Shown piece by piece: positions 25,001 through 37,433 of a stretch of DNA of 64,000 nucleotides. The position numbers were made by a program, and so were the translations under genes. The stretch comes from Mytilus trossulus (lineage: Eukaryota; Mollusca; Bivalvia; Mytilida; Mytilidae): NCBI RefSeq assembly GCF_036588685.1, contig NC_086373.1, positions 55,311,164-55,375,163 on the forward strand, given 5' to 3'. The notes under the pieces were generated by a model. It was not told the origin of the DNA. It made no database searches and saw only the letters and a program-made list of their open reading frames with translations. The stretch's first letter is position 1. The number at the start of each line of letters is the position of its first letter.

Positions 25001-28000
25001 TAAAAAAATTAAACCAAACTTGGCTTTACTCATTACAAGGGTATCTTATTCTAATTCAATATGATTTAAACATCAGTTGTTTTAAAGGATTTCCAAAACC
25101 ACAGTAGAAGCAGGTGAGTCACATGAGCTCTTGATAGCCTCAAGTAAAAATATCTCTATATATAGATTGATATATATAAGTTTTACAATTTCAGATGCCA
25201 GATTGCGTTTTTTGGATACAAAAAAGAAATTGGAACTTTTACAACTACTGACTTCAAGTATTATAAAAAATATATGAACTTTACCAGCATCGAATTCGGT
25301 AAATCTCTGGTTTATTTGCCAAAGTCTACAGTAGAAATAATAAACAATACATCAGCTACATTTACTACTGGTGATATAATAACACTTAAAATAATTCTCC
25401 ACAATGAAAAAGGTGACGTTTTAACTGGTGGTGGTGAATTTATAAACATTTGGATGTCTGAGAAAGGGAAAGGCGCAGGTTCAGCGGGGTATGTAGTAGA
25501 TCATGGTAATGGTACATATATGGGAGTGATAAAAGCATTATGGAGCGGATCTCCGAATATCACAATAAAATTGGCCTTTCCGAAAGAATCCATTGGACTA
25601 TTTGTAAACCATATACATAGGAATGGAATGTTGCGGCCTATATTTGGATTTTTTAAGAATGCTCGTGGTGAAACTGGTAAAGGTATATGTGGGATTCACA
25701 CACTGACAAACCATGATCTCTGTGACTTTACATCATTTAATTATGGAATGCGATGGTTTTGTTCATTACCATATACACCCGGGTTTACATGTACCGACTG
25801 GTTTAGAATAGAAGGAGATACGGAAGCAGATGACCGTAACAATATCACATCGAAACTGTCCGAGACACAGAAGCTCCTCTTAAGGTAGTTATCGTTATAT
25901 CTAATTGTTTTTTTTAAAGGATCTATTTCGATACATCATTGATCTTCATTTCCATAAACTAAATTATCGTAGTCGTATCTTACTTATATTCAAAGATGTT
26001 TATTTAAGTATTATAATAATCCAAATTTTTGCTACAGTACATGCAATGTTCAACATTACCGGAAAGTGTGCATAGGTGAGGCAGGTTTGTAGGCTGTAAT
26101 TATTTCAATTATGAATTGTAAACTCACTCCAACTGCAATTGTTTAAATGATACATCTTTTCTTTAAACCACAAGTCCTCATGTCTTAGTAAACATTAACT
26201 ACTGTTGTAGCACTTTTTATTCTATTAGACTTTTTCTTTTCTGGTATAACACTTTCCGGTAATGTTGAACATTGCATGTACTGTAGCATAAATTTGGATT
26301 GTTCCCCTTAGATTTCTTTTAATATTAAACGGATGGAAAATACCTATTTGCACATATTTGTGGTTGATTCTAAATTGACGAAAAGAAAACTGTATCATAT
26401 TATGCAGTGCATACTTCAACGAGTAATTACGACTTTAAACTGCAAAATACCGTGCACAAACATTCTCGATTCATTTGGCATATATTTTAACGGACTTTTT
26501 TGTATATATCTTTTGAATAATTTCACCAGCTCAAGGCGTTGTTATTGATATTAGCAAACATCGAGTTACTACCATATTAACAATCAAACTATGTGTATCT
26601 TTGACACCATATATCACCGACCAGTCGATGGTATTTACTACGTACGCACACCAAAACCCCTGAGTGTTGTTTAATATAATAAACCCTGGTATATTCATGT
26701 CCTGAACTGTCAATATTACTCAACTGCTATTTTTTTTACTTACTCTAATCTCAGCACAATTGTGTGGTTTACTTAATGACCGTGTGTCGACTGATTTGAA
26801 ACTGACCGGTAAGATTTCAGTAGGTCATATTAAAGGTCTGCTTGACTATATAGCCTGGTGTTAGTTAAATTAAGCCCTAACATAAAATCATGCATTGAGG
26901 ACCCATTGGTGGCTTTCGGCTGTTATCTGCTCTTTAGTGGGGTTGTTGTCTCTTTGACTCATTCCCTATTTCCATTCTCATTAAAAAAAATTATAACTAA
27001 ATGGCTGCAATTTGTCACAGTTGTACTGTTTCATAGCTGTCTCATGTTATGATATGACTAAGAGCTGACACACGTGAGCCGTGGTGTAGTGGTTAGTGCA
27101 TCGGACTCTTAACACAAAGGTTCCTGGTTCGATTCCCGTTTGGGATGAAAATTTCAGGAACTCAATTTTCGGCTCTCCCTTGACACCATTTGCGAGTTTG
27201 GTCTTGAGGAAACGATGATAGTCCGTCGGAAGGGGACGATAAATGGCTGACCCGTGTTAAGAGAGAGCCACATCTCTTGCACGTTAAAGACACCCTTGTA
27301 GATTTCGAAAAAGAGTAGGCTAATGCCGCTACAAGGCAGCACTCGCACCCGCAAAGTGGAAAGGGATTAATATAAGTTGCAAAACTTGTTTCCCAATCCA
27401 CTATAAATAAATATGTTTAAACTAAACTAAAACGTGTCTACTATAATTGAATTTGTTCATGTCTAAAGTATGGATCTTGGAATTCACTAGGTGTCGTTGG
27501 TTATTGTGTCAACTATATTTGTTTTTCATTAATTATGTTTTAAATAAAGCAGACGGTTGATTTTTTCCTTTAATCATATCAGTTTTTGACATGTAAAGGC
27601 CTTATCAAGTAAACGATATTGTATTGGTTTGCTAATCCTGTAAGGATATATATACTTATAGCTAAATAGGTGTCGCTTTTATCCATCTGCTTTGGTCTCT
27701 GGTTGAGCATGATCCTGTTACATTTATTTTGTTATATGTATAGATTTTATAAGTTTTGATTGGTCTGAACATATTAAGTGTGGTTATTATTTAAACGTTA
27801 ATTATTTGCATAACTAACATATTGGCTAAATTTTATTCTGATGTCTTTAACGATTTCCGTAAAGGAATTTTACTGTTGTGCAGTTTAATATACAAAGATA
27901 CAAAATGTTTTGTAAAAAAGGCAAAATATATGTAATGCAACGTGATTATTTGCCTTATATGATATATCAAAAACCATACAATACCCAAGGTTCCACACAG

Positions 28001-31000
28001 CTACTTTTGCAAATTAACTTTTCCTGTACTCAAATTATGCAGTACTGGAAATTTACTTTTAATATTTCGTACTAATTTTTTTACTTTAAAATTATGGTGA
28101 TAATTAGGTACTTGTATTTTACAGTACTTACTTTGCACTAAATATTTTTGTACAGAAATAATACAAGATTATGTGTTCGAAAATCCTAACTTTAAGAGAT
28201 TTGAAATACATAAATCTTACAAAATGCTAAAAATGTAACGGGTGTAACCAAACATTTGTAGTACCTAAATTTCAAGTACCAATGCAAGACAGTAAAATAC
28301 AGGTACCTAAATATCACCATCATTTTGTAGTAATACAATAGTACTAAATATTAAAAGTAAATTTCCAGTACTACAAATTTTTAGTACAGAAATAGTACCT
28401 ATGCAAAAGTAACTGTGTAACATGACGTCCTTCCAACGCTTTGAGTACACACCCGTGGTAAAATATGAATTTATTGCCAGGGCTGTTCCGATCGTACTAC
28501 CGCGTCATATTCTTTTTATGAATTAATTGACCGACGTCATAGAACGATGACGTAAGAATATAAGCATTTTACGGGAAAATACACGCTTGTGAAACCGAAA
28601 TCATCACAACAAGGAAACGTAAACAAACGATGCTAAAATGTGGTATAAATGTGATATAAGCCATTTTTTTTAAAAACATATTAGACAAATAGTAAATTAT
28701 CATTTAAATTCATCCAACACTATATTAATACTTTATGGTGAACAGTTTGAGAATGTCACTAATTTAGTTTGCCCCGTTCTATTACGCCAATTTGAAAGTG
28801 CGTCTAATTTTGAAAACGGCAAATATTTGCCTCCACCTAGAGCGGCCACCCAAAATAATTGCCGTATTTGTCCTATTAGAATCGAAATAATTCATTGGGG
28901 CTTGAATATGTCGTGATTTTACCACGGGTTGTCCCTTTATGCCGACATTTGCCAACCCATGGTAAAATCACAATAATTCAAGCTCCCATGAATTATTTCT
29001 TAATGAATGAATAAAGACAAGAATATCTCATTGACAACACATTTTGAGTAGAAAAGTTGCGACAGTTTTTTTTTCAAACATAAAATCTAAATTTATTTTT
29101 ACTTGCAGTTCTACCAGTAATAAAATCATCAAGGATATTAAAGTCGATGTATACGGTGGTAAGTTATTTTATAAACAATAAAAGCAGTGTTTATCTCATG
29201 CTTATTAATGGGTTACTTAAACCAGAATTAAATCAGTATTCGATATTCTGATTTGTTTAATGATTCGCGTAAAGTTGAATATATCAATTAAAATTGAGAA
29301 TGGAAATGGGGAATGTGTCAAAGGGACAACAACCCGACCATAGAAAATACAACAGCAGAAGGTCACCAACAGGTCTTCAATGTAGCGAGAAATTCCCGCA
29401 CCCGGAGGTGTCCTTAGATGGCCTCTAAACAAATATGTACTAGTTCAGTGATAATGAACGCCATACTAATTTCCAAATTGTACACAAGAAACTAAAATTA
29501 AAATAATACAAAACTAACAAAGGCCCGAGGCTCCTGACTTGAGACAGGCGCAGAAATGCGGCGGGGTTAAACCTGTTTATGAGATCTCAACCCTCCCCCT
29601 ATACCTCTAGCCAATTTAGAAAAGTAAACGCATAACAATACGCACAGTTAAAATTCAGTTCAAGAGAAGTCCGAGTCTGATGTCAGAAGATGTAACCAAA
29701 GAAAATAAACACAATGACAATAATACATAAATAACAACAGACTACTAGCAGTTAACTAATATGCCAGCCCCAGACTTCAATTAAACTGATTGAAAGATTA
29801 TGATTTCATCATAGGGATTTAGTATCATACCATCATAACATATATGAGAAGAACATAACCCATGTCATGCCAACAACTGATTTTTGAATACATATGTTTA
29901 GTTCCGATGCAAAGACCCTATGAGTGAATCAATATTAACGCCACAATATGCAATCTTTAATGACCTGACAACAGTATCGTAACTATATCCCTTCTTAATA
30001 AGTCTATTTACAGGTTTTGATAGCTTCTGAAATGAATGCTGACATTTATTTGCTTTGTAAAGAATATTTCCATAAAAAAAAATAGATGTGAAATACCTGA
30101 ACGTATAAGAAGTATGCATGTTGAGCTATATTTACGAATGATGTCCTATACCGATGATACAATTTATTAAATGATTTGAATAGTTTGTGATATTAAAAAC
30201 TCTGTTCTAAAAAAAAATCAGAAATACATAAATTTCTCTCGTAAAAAATCTAAAACATTGTTACATTCACGAGCGAATCGTACAAGCTGAGATATATAAA
30301 CACCGTAAGATGGTGACAGGGGAACGTCACCATATAAAAATGGATAATTACCGATAGTAAATGAAAAATCATCTCTTTCATCGTAAATTTTAGTATTAAG
30401 CTTTCCGTTAGTGATATAGATATCCAGATCGAGGAAAAGGCAGTGGTCATTGTTAGTATTATCTTTATTTAAAATAAGTTTAAAAGGACATATTTCTTTA
30501 GTTTACATACTGAAGTCGATATTATTGAGAGCCAAAATATCATCCAAATATCTAAAAGTTTTATTAATTTGTTTATCAGATGTTGTTTCGATGGGTCTTT
30601 GCTGATTTTTGTCATAAATTGTAACTCATAGCAACACAAAAAACAGGTCCGCAATAAGTGGTGCACAGTAAGTCCCCATTGGAATTCCGATAACCTGACG
30701 ACCTACGGAATCTCCAAAGAGAACAAAAATGTTATCTAGTAAAAATTCAAGGGCATATATAGTATCAAAACATGTCCAATTGACATATTTTTTTGTTTAT
30801 TGCTACTAAAAAGTAACCTTAAACAGTTTAGGCATATATATTCAGATTCTGACTTTTAAAATGCCCATGTTATTAGATGTGTGAATTTCTTCTAAATAAG
30901 AATGTGAGGCACCTCAACATCAATCTAAAAATGCTTAAAATAAGTATACAAAAAAAACCAAGATAAACCGTCTAGAAACAATTTGTCCAATTGTTGTAGC

Positions 31001-32502
31001 TGTAGTGGTTTTAACATTTGACTTATTGACCCCAAAATCAACCGGGTTTTATCCTACCATAACCTTTCACCCGAATAATTGTTTTTTCGTATACATTGGC
31101 TGTTGTAATTACCACTTGAAGATATGTATGCTGCTGTTCTTAATAATACTTATCAGAGTGTGAGAAATTGAAAACATGTTTCTATTAGTTTCAAGTAATA
31201 CACACAAGTAAAAAAGCTAAGGTGTTTTGTCTTTGTGATTCAGATTGGCCATTTTCAAAATTTTATGATTCTTGAAAGGTTCAACCCACCATTTTTATTC
31301 CCCTTTAAAAATGTCCTGTACCAAGTCAGGAAGATGGCCATTGTTATATTATTGTTCGTTTCTCGTTGTTCGTTGTTATTTTCTCTTATTTTTGAGATAT
31401 TAAAAAAAGACGTGTAACGGAACTTGTTTATCCCAAATTCATGTGTTTGGTTTAGATGTTATATTTGTTATTCTCGTGGGATTTTGTCTGATGCTTGGTC
31501 CGTTTCTGTGTGTGTTGCGTTTCGGTGTTGTTTCGTTGTTCTCCTCTTATATTTAATGCGTTTCCCTTGGTTTTAGTTTGTTACCCCGATTTTGTTTTTT
31601 GTCCATGGATTTATGAGTTTTGAACAGCGGTAAACTACTGTTGCCTTTAGTTATATTGGCTTATATATATAATATCTACGCTTTCTGAATATAGATTCGC
31701 GTTTTTGTTTATTGTAGATAAAACCATATGTCCGCCAAAGTTTTTATGCAGAGAAGTAAACCCTTCAGTCACATGGAACAGTTCGTCCCCGATGGGATAC
31801 TTTTATAATAGAACATGGCATAATCTTTTATGCCTAAACAAAGTTGAACACAGTAATAAGTGTATATCTTGTCTTAAAAACAGAGAGATTTATATGGTTG
31901 GAGATTCTACACAGCGACAATGGTTTGTGGAACTAACTGAGATTTTAAATCTTTCATACTCTGTCAAACCGACTATACGTAATCTACGAGGTTATCATCG
32001 AACAATCAACGCTTTCAGTACGAATAAGAGGGACAACATTACTGTAAAATGGGCTCCGCATGAGTTCCCATTTTTCACTTATTCACCTAATATGACAATA
32101 GAAGTATTTAAACCTGCAAGATTTCACCTCAAGGTCATACGTTCTAAAAACCCGATCGTTGTTCTGCACTGGTATATACATATGGGCTTTGTTCCAGTAT
32201 CAGTTTATGAAGATCATGTAAGGAACGCTAAAGATGCCATTATTGAACTATTGGATCGTGTGCCTAGCGCTAAGATATTCATTAAAGGTCCACACAAAAT
32301 TAAGAATGATGAAGTTGTTCCATATGATTTGGTCAGATATTTGCATGATAAATTGTTATTCCAGATTTTTGACGATATCAAACATAAAGTTGTTTATTTA
32401 AATCAATGGGATATCACAGTTGCTTCTGAAAATGATGAAATGCATCCAACCAAGGATATAGTCTTTCAAATGGTACATGAACTGTTTTCCTATATTTGTT
32501 AA
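19043..32502 (+). CDS. NXPE-family protein A (neurexophilin-like plus PC-esterase)
   Basis: Coding exons: 19043-19045 (start codon only, candidate), 21835-21866, 23195-23290, 25195-25884, 29109-29158 and 31718-32502. All junctions have GT-AG and matching phases. From the second ATG (21841) the product is 548 residues; with the first-exon ATG it is 551, both normal for NXPE proteins. Residues 20-37 form one membrane segment after a KK pair (type II). The neurexophilin-like part follows (KSTVEIINNTSATFTTGD). The C-terminal PC-esterase domain has GDST at 349-352, with Ser351 as likely nucleophile, and D527-x-x-H530 near the end. The family acts on glycans or other cell-surface molecules in the secretory pathway; the substrate here is unknown. 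Orthology to a given vertebrate NXPE is not claimed. Confidence 0.85.
19343..19574. mobile_element. Fold-back (MITE-like) element in the first NXPE-A intron
   Basis: Left arm TATAGAGTGTATTGATG and right arm CATCAATACACTCTATA are inverted. Internal arms GAGTGTATTTAAGTCAA and TTGACTTAAATACACTC also pair, so the whole segment can fold. No open frame of note. Confidence 0.8.
20191..20450 (+). repeat. Dispersed 'gattgccaacgagacaac' repeat
   Basis: The longest copy of the family at 1-123, extending through GCCCGATAAAACAATGTATA and AACTAACGGCCTGATGTATG. Confidence 0.75.
20455..20880 (+). pseudogene. 3' fragment of a reverse-transcriptase retroelement
   Basis: The frame to 20743 encodes FNFPIVNFPFLCSYIPAAPA, ISQ-like YVSQSIRYSRG and LRSSLKKFYGRHHELI. 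The same tail is recognisable in the broken element at 61940-63480. The part after the stop (20785-20880) matches the dispersed 'ggtgatctccggtgc' repeat in reverse, consistent with a 3' UTR. The catalytic domain is absent: a 5'-truncated copy, as expected of a non-LTR or Penelope-like element. Confidence 0.65.
21835..21866 (+). CDS. NXPE-A exon 2 (N-terminal tail)
   Basis: The acceptor CATTTTTTTTCAG ends at 21834 and donor GTAAGA starts at 21867. ATG at 21841-21843 is a possible start by itself and is in frame with the upstream-exon ATG. Encodes MQTQKNNMT. Confidence 0.7.
22380..22470 (+). pseudogene. Possible short retroelement relic
   Basis: The translation reads YDKRQNFSSTIVNFPFLKRY, which resembles the post-RT region of the same retroelement family. 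A related piece lies at 46790-46866 in NXPE-B. Very short; resemblance by eye only. Confidence 0.3.
23195..23290 (+). CDS. NXPE-A exon 3 (membrane anchor)
   Basis: 96 bases between a poly-T/AG acceptor and a GG/GTACGT donor. Encodes KKLVLWSLLFAVLTLHL. The NXPE-B exon at 51772-51867 has the same length and phases. Confidence 0.8.
23291..25194. other. NXPE-A intron
   Basis: No exon-like signal or gene. A reverse copy of the 'gattgccaatgagacaac' repeat lies near 24690-24840. Confidence 0.55.
25195..25884 (+). CDS. NXPE-A exon 4 (neurexophilin-like domain)
   Basis: The acceptor TTTTACAATTTCAG ends at 25194; donor AAG/GTAGTT. Encodes the main N-terminal domain, including WMSEKGKGAGSAGYVVDHGN and the Cys-bearing YGMRWFCSLPYTPGFTC. 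Confidence 0.85.
26019..26300. mobile_element. TIR element in NXPE-A intron
   Basis: Left end ATCCAAATTT then GCTACAGTACATGCAATG and AACATTACCGGAAAGTGT; the right end is the inverse (ACACTTTCCGGTAATGTT, CATTGCATGTACTGTAGC, AAATTTGGAT). Inverted arms of about 47 bases are nearly identical. No transposase. Confidence 0.85.
26885..26985 (-). repeat. Dispersed 'aatgtgtcaaag' repeat, reverse
   Basis: Contains GGTTGTTGTCTCTTTGACTC and CCCTATTTCCATTCTCATT, the reverse of the copy at 29288-29420. Confidence 0.65.
27076..27431 (+). mobile_element. tRNA-Lys-derived SINE
   Basis: The head is tRNA-like: A-box-like GTGGTGTAGTGGTTAGTGC, anticodon loop ACTCTTAAC with CTT at 27108-27110, and B-box GGTTCGATTCC. 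A body with TTGCACGTTAAAGACACCCT and ATTTCGAAAAAGAGTAGGC follows, and the end is A-rich. It is not a functional tRNA gene: the acceptor stem is not closed and the body is fused to it. Confidence 0.75.
27994..28419. mobile_element. Fold-back element with 'gctacttttgca' inverted ends
   Basis: Left CACACAGCTACTTTTGCA pairs with right TGCAAAAGTAACTGTGT. Internal arms such as TTTACTTTTAATATTT and AAATATTAAAAGTAAA also pair. Rich in GTACT/AGTAC motifs; no coding content. Confidence 0.75.
28886..28999. repeat. Fold-back repeat around 'taccacgggttg'
   Basis: Left arm ATTCATTGGGGCTTGAATAT and GATTTTACCACGGGTTG pair with right arm CAACCCATGGTAAAATC and CAAGCTCCCATGAAT. Confidence 0.75.
29109..29158 (+). 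CDS. NXPE-A exon 5 (50-base linker exon)
   Basis: Acceptor TTACTTGCAG, donor GGTG/GTAAGTT. Encodes NKIIKDIKVDVYG. Same length as NXPE-B 56304-56353. Confidence 0.8.
29288..29420 (+). repeat. Dispersed 'aatgtgtcaaag' repeat
   Basis: Contains AATTGAGAATGGAAATGGGG, ACAGCAGAAGGTCACCAACA and ATTCCCGCACCCGGAGG. Lies just downstream of the 50-base exon, in the last intron. Confidence 0.7.
30245..30800 (-). pseudogene. Degraded reverse-transcriptase fragment in NXPE-A intron
   Basis: The minus-strand translation shows, in order, NIFVLFGDSVGRQVIGIPMG, APLIADLFF, FRYLDDILALNN and FLDLDIYITNGKLNTKIYDE, with stops in between. These are RT core motifs of the same broad retroelement type as 61940-63480, but a different lineage (YLDD rather than YIDD). 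Inactive. Confidence 0.7.
31718..32502 (+). CDS. NXPE-A exon 6 (PC-esterase domain)
   Basis: The acceptor TTTATTGTAG ends at 31717; TAA stop at 32500-32502. Contains the GDST motif, HWYIHMGFVP and the terminal DEMHP. AATAAA signals follow at 32556-32566. Confidence 0.85.
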
Positions 32503-32555
32503 CTGATAAACTAATCTCCAATATGCTATATGAAATTAAACAATTGTATCTAATT

Positions 32556-32566
32556 AATAAAATAAA
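32556..32566 (+). terminator. NXPE-A polyadenylation signals
   Basis: Two overlapping AATAAA hexamers about 55 bases after the stop. Confidence 0.55.
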
Positions 32567-34840
32567 AATGTTACCCTGGCAGAAACATTGCAATGTATAC
32601 CAAATATTGCCAATTGTACACGTTTTGTAACATACATTGCACCTAAAGACATGCTAATTCAAAATATTCGGATTTAAAACAAATCAAAGTTATACAAAGT
32701 ATTCTTTTTATGTCCATTTTGGCAATAAACTAGGACTTACTTATTCAGGTTTTTATACATCATTGTGTGTTGTTTCATCGTGGCGAGAAAATGTCAGTTT
32801 CAGTGGATGCACACATCATCTTGAAACTAATACTGAACAATTGTTAGTTTTGATTTGTTGCTCAGAAGGAAAAGCACAATAAATACTGAATTCCGAGATA
32901 TGTTCAAAACGGAAAGCCCCTAATTAACTGGCAAAATCAAAAGCTCAAACACATCAAACGAATGGATGAAAAATGTCATATTTCAACTGTCGAGGGAAAA
33001 GGGGAGATATGGGCTTATCAAGAATAACCCTTAGTGGGAACGTACCCTGGTTACAATATAGACCCGTAAGGTGATCGAATAAAACAGGTGAGCAAAAGGG
33101 ACAAGCGATACACAGGTCAAACTAAAGATGGAATCATTTCAAAGTACCCCCCCCCCACTGGTCAACCAGTGAGAACGAACCCTGTCCCATCAATATTTCC
33201 CTTAAACAATAATATAATACATACAATATAATACAATACGGCCGCGATACCTGAAATATAAGGTGGTAAACAATGATATATCAAGGAATACTGTTTTTTA
33301 AATAAAGTCAATTCCATTTAAATGTTAAACTAATAAACATAATGATATTTGTTTCTTGAGCAGATAAATCTTAAAACAGTACATCAAGGGAACAACTGTA
33401 GGATTATTCTTTTCTTTTTCGGTAGGATATTGATGATTGAAAGGCTGCTTTGTTTTTCATTTCTTTTTATAAATCGTCAACATTTAACAAACAAGCTATT
33501 GTGGATTCATTATTATTCGTTGGATACCAATTTTCGTAGCTTTTGTGGGTACATATGAACCACGAAATTACATGTTCAACGAATAACAAATGTTCTATAG
33601 GCTTATATGCCGACTTCGACAAAACCACGAAATTAGATATCCACGAACTCGTAACCCACGAAAATTTGTACCAACGAAAGTAAATGAATCCACAGTTTAA
33701 CGTTTAATAAATGTAGATTCTTACACTTATACCAATGGATTATCTAATTTTTCAATCGAGATATCATTTTGTTTTTGAAATTTATATTTTAACTATCGAT
33801 TTGAATAAATCCGATAATCCACGAGTAACTATGCAAGAATCTGTTTCTCTTATAAATTAAAAAATAAAAGTTAATTTAACGAAAATCCCCTTCCAGTGCC
33901 TTCAATATTTCACAAAGTTGTCAATTTCAGTTCCCATATTTTGACTATTTTATTGATTGTGACTGTTTATTTAACGCATCATGTAAATGTAACGGAATTT
34001 GATGAGACTGTTATTAAAGTGAGAGGGTTAGCGCTATAGAACCAGGTTTAATCCACCATTTTCTACATTTGAAAATGCCTGTACCAAGTCAGGAATATGA
34101 CAGTTCTTGTCCATTCGTTTTTGATGCGTTTTGTTTTTTGATTTTGCCATGTGATTATGGACTTTCCAAATTGATTTTCCTCTGAGTTCAGTATTTTTGT
34201 GATTTTACTTTTTTTTTTCAGTAACACCCATTATCATATTTGATTAATTCGGTTAGCTGATAAAGGTTATGACCCTGAAATTCATCCAAACATATTCTGA
34301 GATCGACGACTACCATATGTTAATTTAATTTGTCTATACAATGAGTGCAGATAGGTAAATTGTCAACGAATTAGGGAAATAAAAAAAAACCATTACTGGA
34401 ACAATCACAAGTATTTTACAGTACAACATATTCAACCGGCTAGAAGGATACTGTAAATCTAGTTATACTTGAAAAACAGCAACGAACACGGCATTGTCCT
34501 AGAAATGTTATTTAATACACTCACTCTAAAGGTAGGTATATATCATTTTTACATGAGCACACGTCACACTCAAGACATTTATTTACAAACAAGTTGACCA
34601 ATATTTTTTTTTATCTAAATGGGTACAAATACAAGTAAGAAAATAACATCTTTGCATTTATCATGTTTATGTTATAAGCACATGCCTAAAAAAAACCAAC
34701 ATGTTCTTAAACTTTTAAGTACTAACTTGAAGCAGTAGACAGACATTTTGTTTTTATAAAAATAGAAGGGACTTTTAGAAAACAGCATTCACCAGCGTGA
34801 AAAAAATCGTGTGAAACATCTGTACTTTATTTCAAGGGAC
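32567..34840. other. Intergenic, repeat-bearing
   Basis: Contains dispersed repeats (reverse 'cctgacttgg' family near 32905-33000; forward copy 34040-34210), a poly-C run near 33150, and the fold-back element at 33500-33694. No gene seen. Confidence 0.5.
33500..33694. mobile_element. Small TIR element
   Basis: Ends TGTGGATTCATTATTATTCG and the inverse ACTTTCGTTGG-like CGAAAGTAAATGAATCCACA. Internal inverted pieces ACCAATTTTCGT and ACGAAAATTTGT also pair. Confidence 0.75.
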
Positions 34841-34845
34841 TTTGA

Positions 34846-35060
34846 GCCTCGGTGGTCGAGTGGTCTAAATTGTTACTACAGTAATAAGCCAGTCAACACT
34901 GAGGTTGTGAGTTCGAACACCGCTCGTGCGGGTGCACTCGACTGCAATCTTAGTTGACTAGGATTGTCAGTTTCCTATCGGAGGTCGGTTGTTTTCTCCG
35001 TGTACTCCGGCATCCTCCACCAATAAAAACTTACCACCACTAAAAAGCCTAAATGCGGTG
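34846..35060 (+). mobile_element. tRNA-derived SINE (Ser/Leu-like head)
   Basis: A-box region TCGGTGGTCGAGTGGTC and B-box GAGTTCGAACACCGC sit at tRNA-like spacing. The tail includes GTCAGTTTCCTATCGGAGG and a CACCAATAAAAAC end. Related reverse copies at 38180-38370 and 39690-39900 share the B-box GAGTTCGAATCCCGC. Confidence 0.7.
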
Positions 35061-35375
35061 CTTTATAGTACACCAGACTCGCATTTCGTCTATATAAGAC
35101 TCATCAGTGAGGCTCATATCAAAATAGTTTTAAAGCCAAACAAGTACAAAGTTGAAGAGCATTAAGGATCCAAAATTCCAAAGAGTTGTGTCAAATACGG
35201 CTAAGGTAATCTATTTCTGGGACAAGAACATCCTTAGTTTTTCGAAAAATTCAAAGTTTTGTAAACAGGTCCTGGACAATTATAAATATAAAACGTCAAA
35301 ACACAAAAAAGATAAAAAAAAAATTAAGTTCAATGGACCGTGAAAATGGGTAAAAAATATAACTAGGCATTAAAA

Positions 35376-36200
35376 TTATAAAGATCATATCATAGGGAAC
35401 ATTAGTACGAAGTTTCAAGTTGATTGGACTTCAACTTCACCGAAAACTACCTTGACCAAAAACTTTAACCTGAAACTCGCACTTTCATTTTCTATGTTCA
35501 GTGGACCGAGAAATTGGGGTCAAAAGTTTAATTTGTTTTTAAAATTAGAAAGATCATATCATAAGGAACATATGTACTAAGTTTCAAGTTGATTAGACTT
35601 CAGTTTCATCAAAAACAATTTGACCAAAAACTTTAACCTGAAGCGGGACAGACGGACGAACGAACGGACGGACGGACGAACAAACGGAGGAACGGACGCA
35701 CAGACCAGAACACATATGCCCCTATGTGTAAGTGTATGGATATCTTTGAAATTGTATCACAAAGTTACATATCACATAGGGAAGTCTAGGGTTGAGTTTT
35801 ATAACCATTTTTTTGTTATTAAAACTTCCATGTATGGTTTTGTAAAAAATTATAAAGATCATATCATAGGGAATATTAGTACGAAGTTTCAAGTTGATTG
35901 GACTTCAACTTCATCGAAAACTACCTTGACCAAAAACTTTAACCTGAAACTCGCACTTTCATTTTCTATGTTCAGTGGACCGTGAAATTGGGATCAAAAG
36001 TTTAATTTGTCTTTAAAATTAGAAAGATCATACCATAAGGAACATATGTACTAAGTTTCAAGTTGATTAGACTTCAGTTTCATCAAAAACAATTTGACCA
36101 AAAACTTTAACCTGAAGCGGGACAGACGGACGAACGAACGGACGGACGGACGAACAAACGGACGAACGGACGCACATACCAGAACACATATGCCCCTCTA
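35376..36200. repeat. Two-copy tandem repeat, offset 474 bp, with 'gacggacgaacggacg' runs
   Basis: Copies starting at about 35376 and 35850 share AAGATCATATCATAGGGAA, AAGTTTCAAGTTGATTGGAC and AAAAACTTTAACCTGAAGC, each ending in a GACGGACGAACG-type run. The open frame across it is repeat noise. Confidence 0.85.
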
Positions 36201-36738
36201 CTATCGTAGGTGGGGCATAACAATGATTTTTTTCACTTTAAAGATTATAAAAATCGAATGGGAAGAAACATGAAATATGCATGTATACGATAATAACACG
36301 TACCATATCATTAATATGTTGATCTCAATACCATTCTATATTATTACAACTTCTATGTTTGTGTTTTAAGACCACGATATTGTGTTTAAGTTGGACTAGC
36401 AAATTTTGGAATGATAAGAAATTTGAGGATGTGTATTTTTTTTTGTAGAAAACTTGAACTTGACCTGTTGCACACATTTTTGAGAAATATTTCAGAAATA
36501 TATATTAAAAGATCTAACAAAGACTAATTTTTGGGGTCATGATACCATCAGTTAAAGAATTAGTTGTTAAAAAGGGGTCAAAAAGAAGCATTTTGTAGTT
36601 TCCGGAAAATAACCTATGTGTAAGTGTATGGATATCTTTGAAATTGTATCACAAAGTTACATATCACATAGGGAAGTCTAGGGTTGAGTTTCATAACCAT
36701 TTTTTTGTTATTAAAACTTCCATGTATGGTTTTGTGTG
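35722..36738. repeat. Direct repeat pair, about 122 bp, 892 bp apart
   Basis: 35722-35843 and 36614-36738 share CCTATGTGTAAGTGTATGGA, GGGAAGTCTAGGGTTGAGTT and CTTCCATGTATGGTTTTGT almost identically. Confidence 0.85.
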
Positions 36739-37433
36739 TGCGAATGCCATGCTGCCCAGCAAAATTGAAGACCCTTAATTGAAACATTAAATATTATTTT
36801 TCTATATATCTTTGTATTAATTTAATAAATGAATTTTAGCTATTTACAAATGATTTTGGAATATACACAGCTTATATAGTCCTACATCTATCCCCAGAAA
36901 TATCATGATTTTATCACTTTAAGTTGGGTTGTAAATTTTCACATCCCATAGATAATGAACCATAAGAGATGAGTGATCAGATTCACTATCCTTGTGAGAT
37001 TGGGCATCCAGCTGGTGCTGCATTACCAAAGGTTAAAAAGTGACAGAAATTGCACGCTTTCTTCAATATCGTAAACAATTCACATACTTGACAGACATAC
37101 AAACTTTCATTTTATGACCCCCCTCCCCCAGTAAAATAAAGTTTTTGATGTCACCCCGCGGCTGTGTGATATTAGTGGTAATGACCCCCCTCCCATCCCC
37201 AATAAAATACACCGACACCTCAGCTGATGAATAATGACTGTTTAATAAGTTCTTGTTATAATTAAGTTCACACGACTTAGTTTTGTCTGCACATTATTCC
37301 TTAAATACCTTGCATTTTTGTTTTTGTTTCATCGTCGAAAGACCGTTGATTTCTTCTGCTAATGTTAATACTTTTTGCCCAAAACTTATTTATTTCTAAA
37401 TGTGGACACGACAGGTTTGATCCATTACGGTAA

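Noticed and set aside
27076..27150. Functional tRNA-Lys gene
   Set aside because: The tRNA-like head runs straight into a SINE body with no closed acceptor stem or T-run terminator.
35620..35985. 121-codon frame with RRTNERTDGRTNGGTD-like start
   Set aside because: Translation of the GACGGACGAACG simple repeat and the adjacent dispersed repeat.
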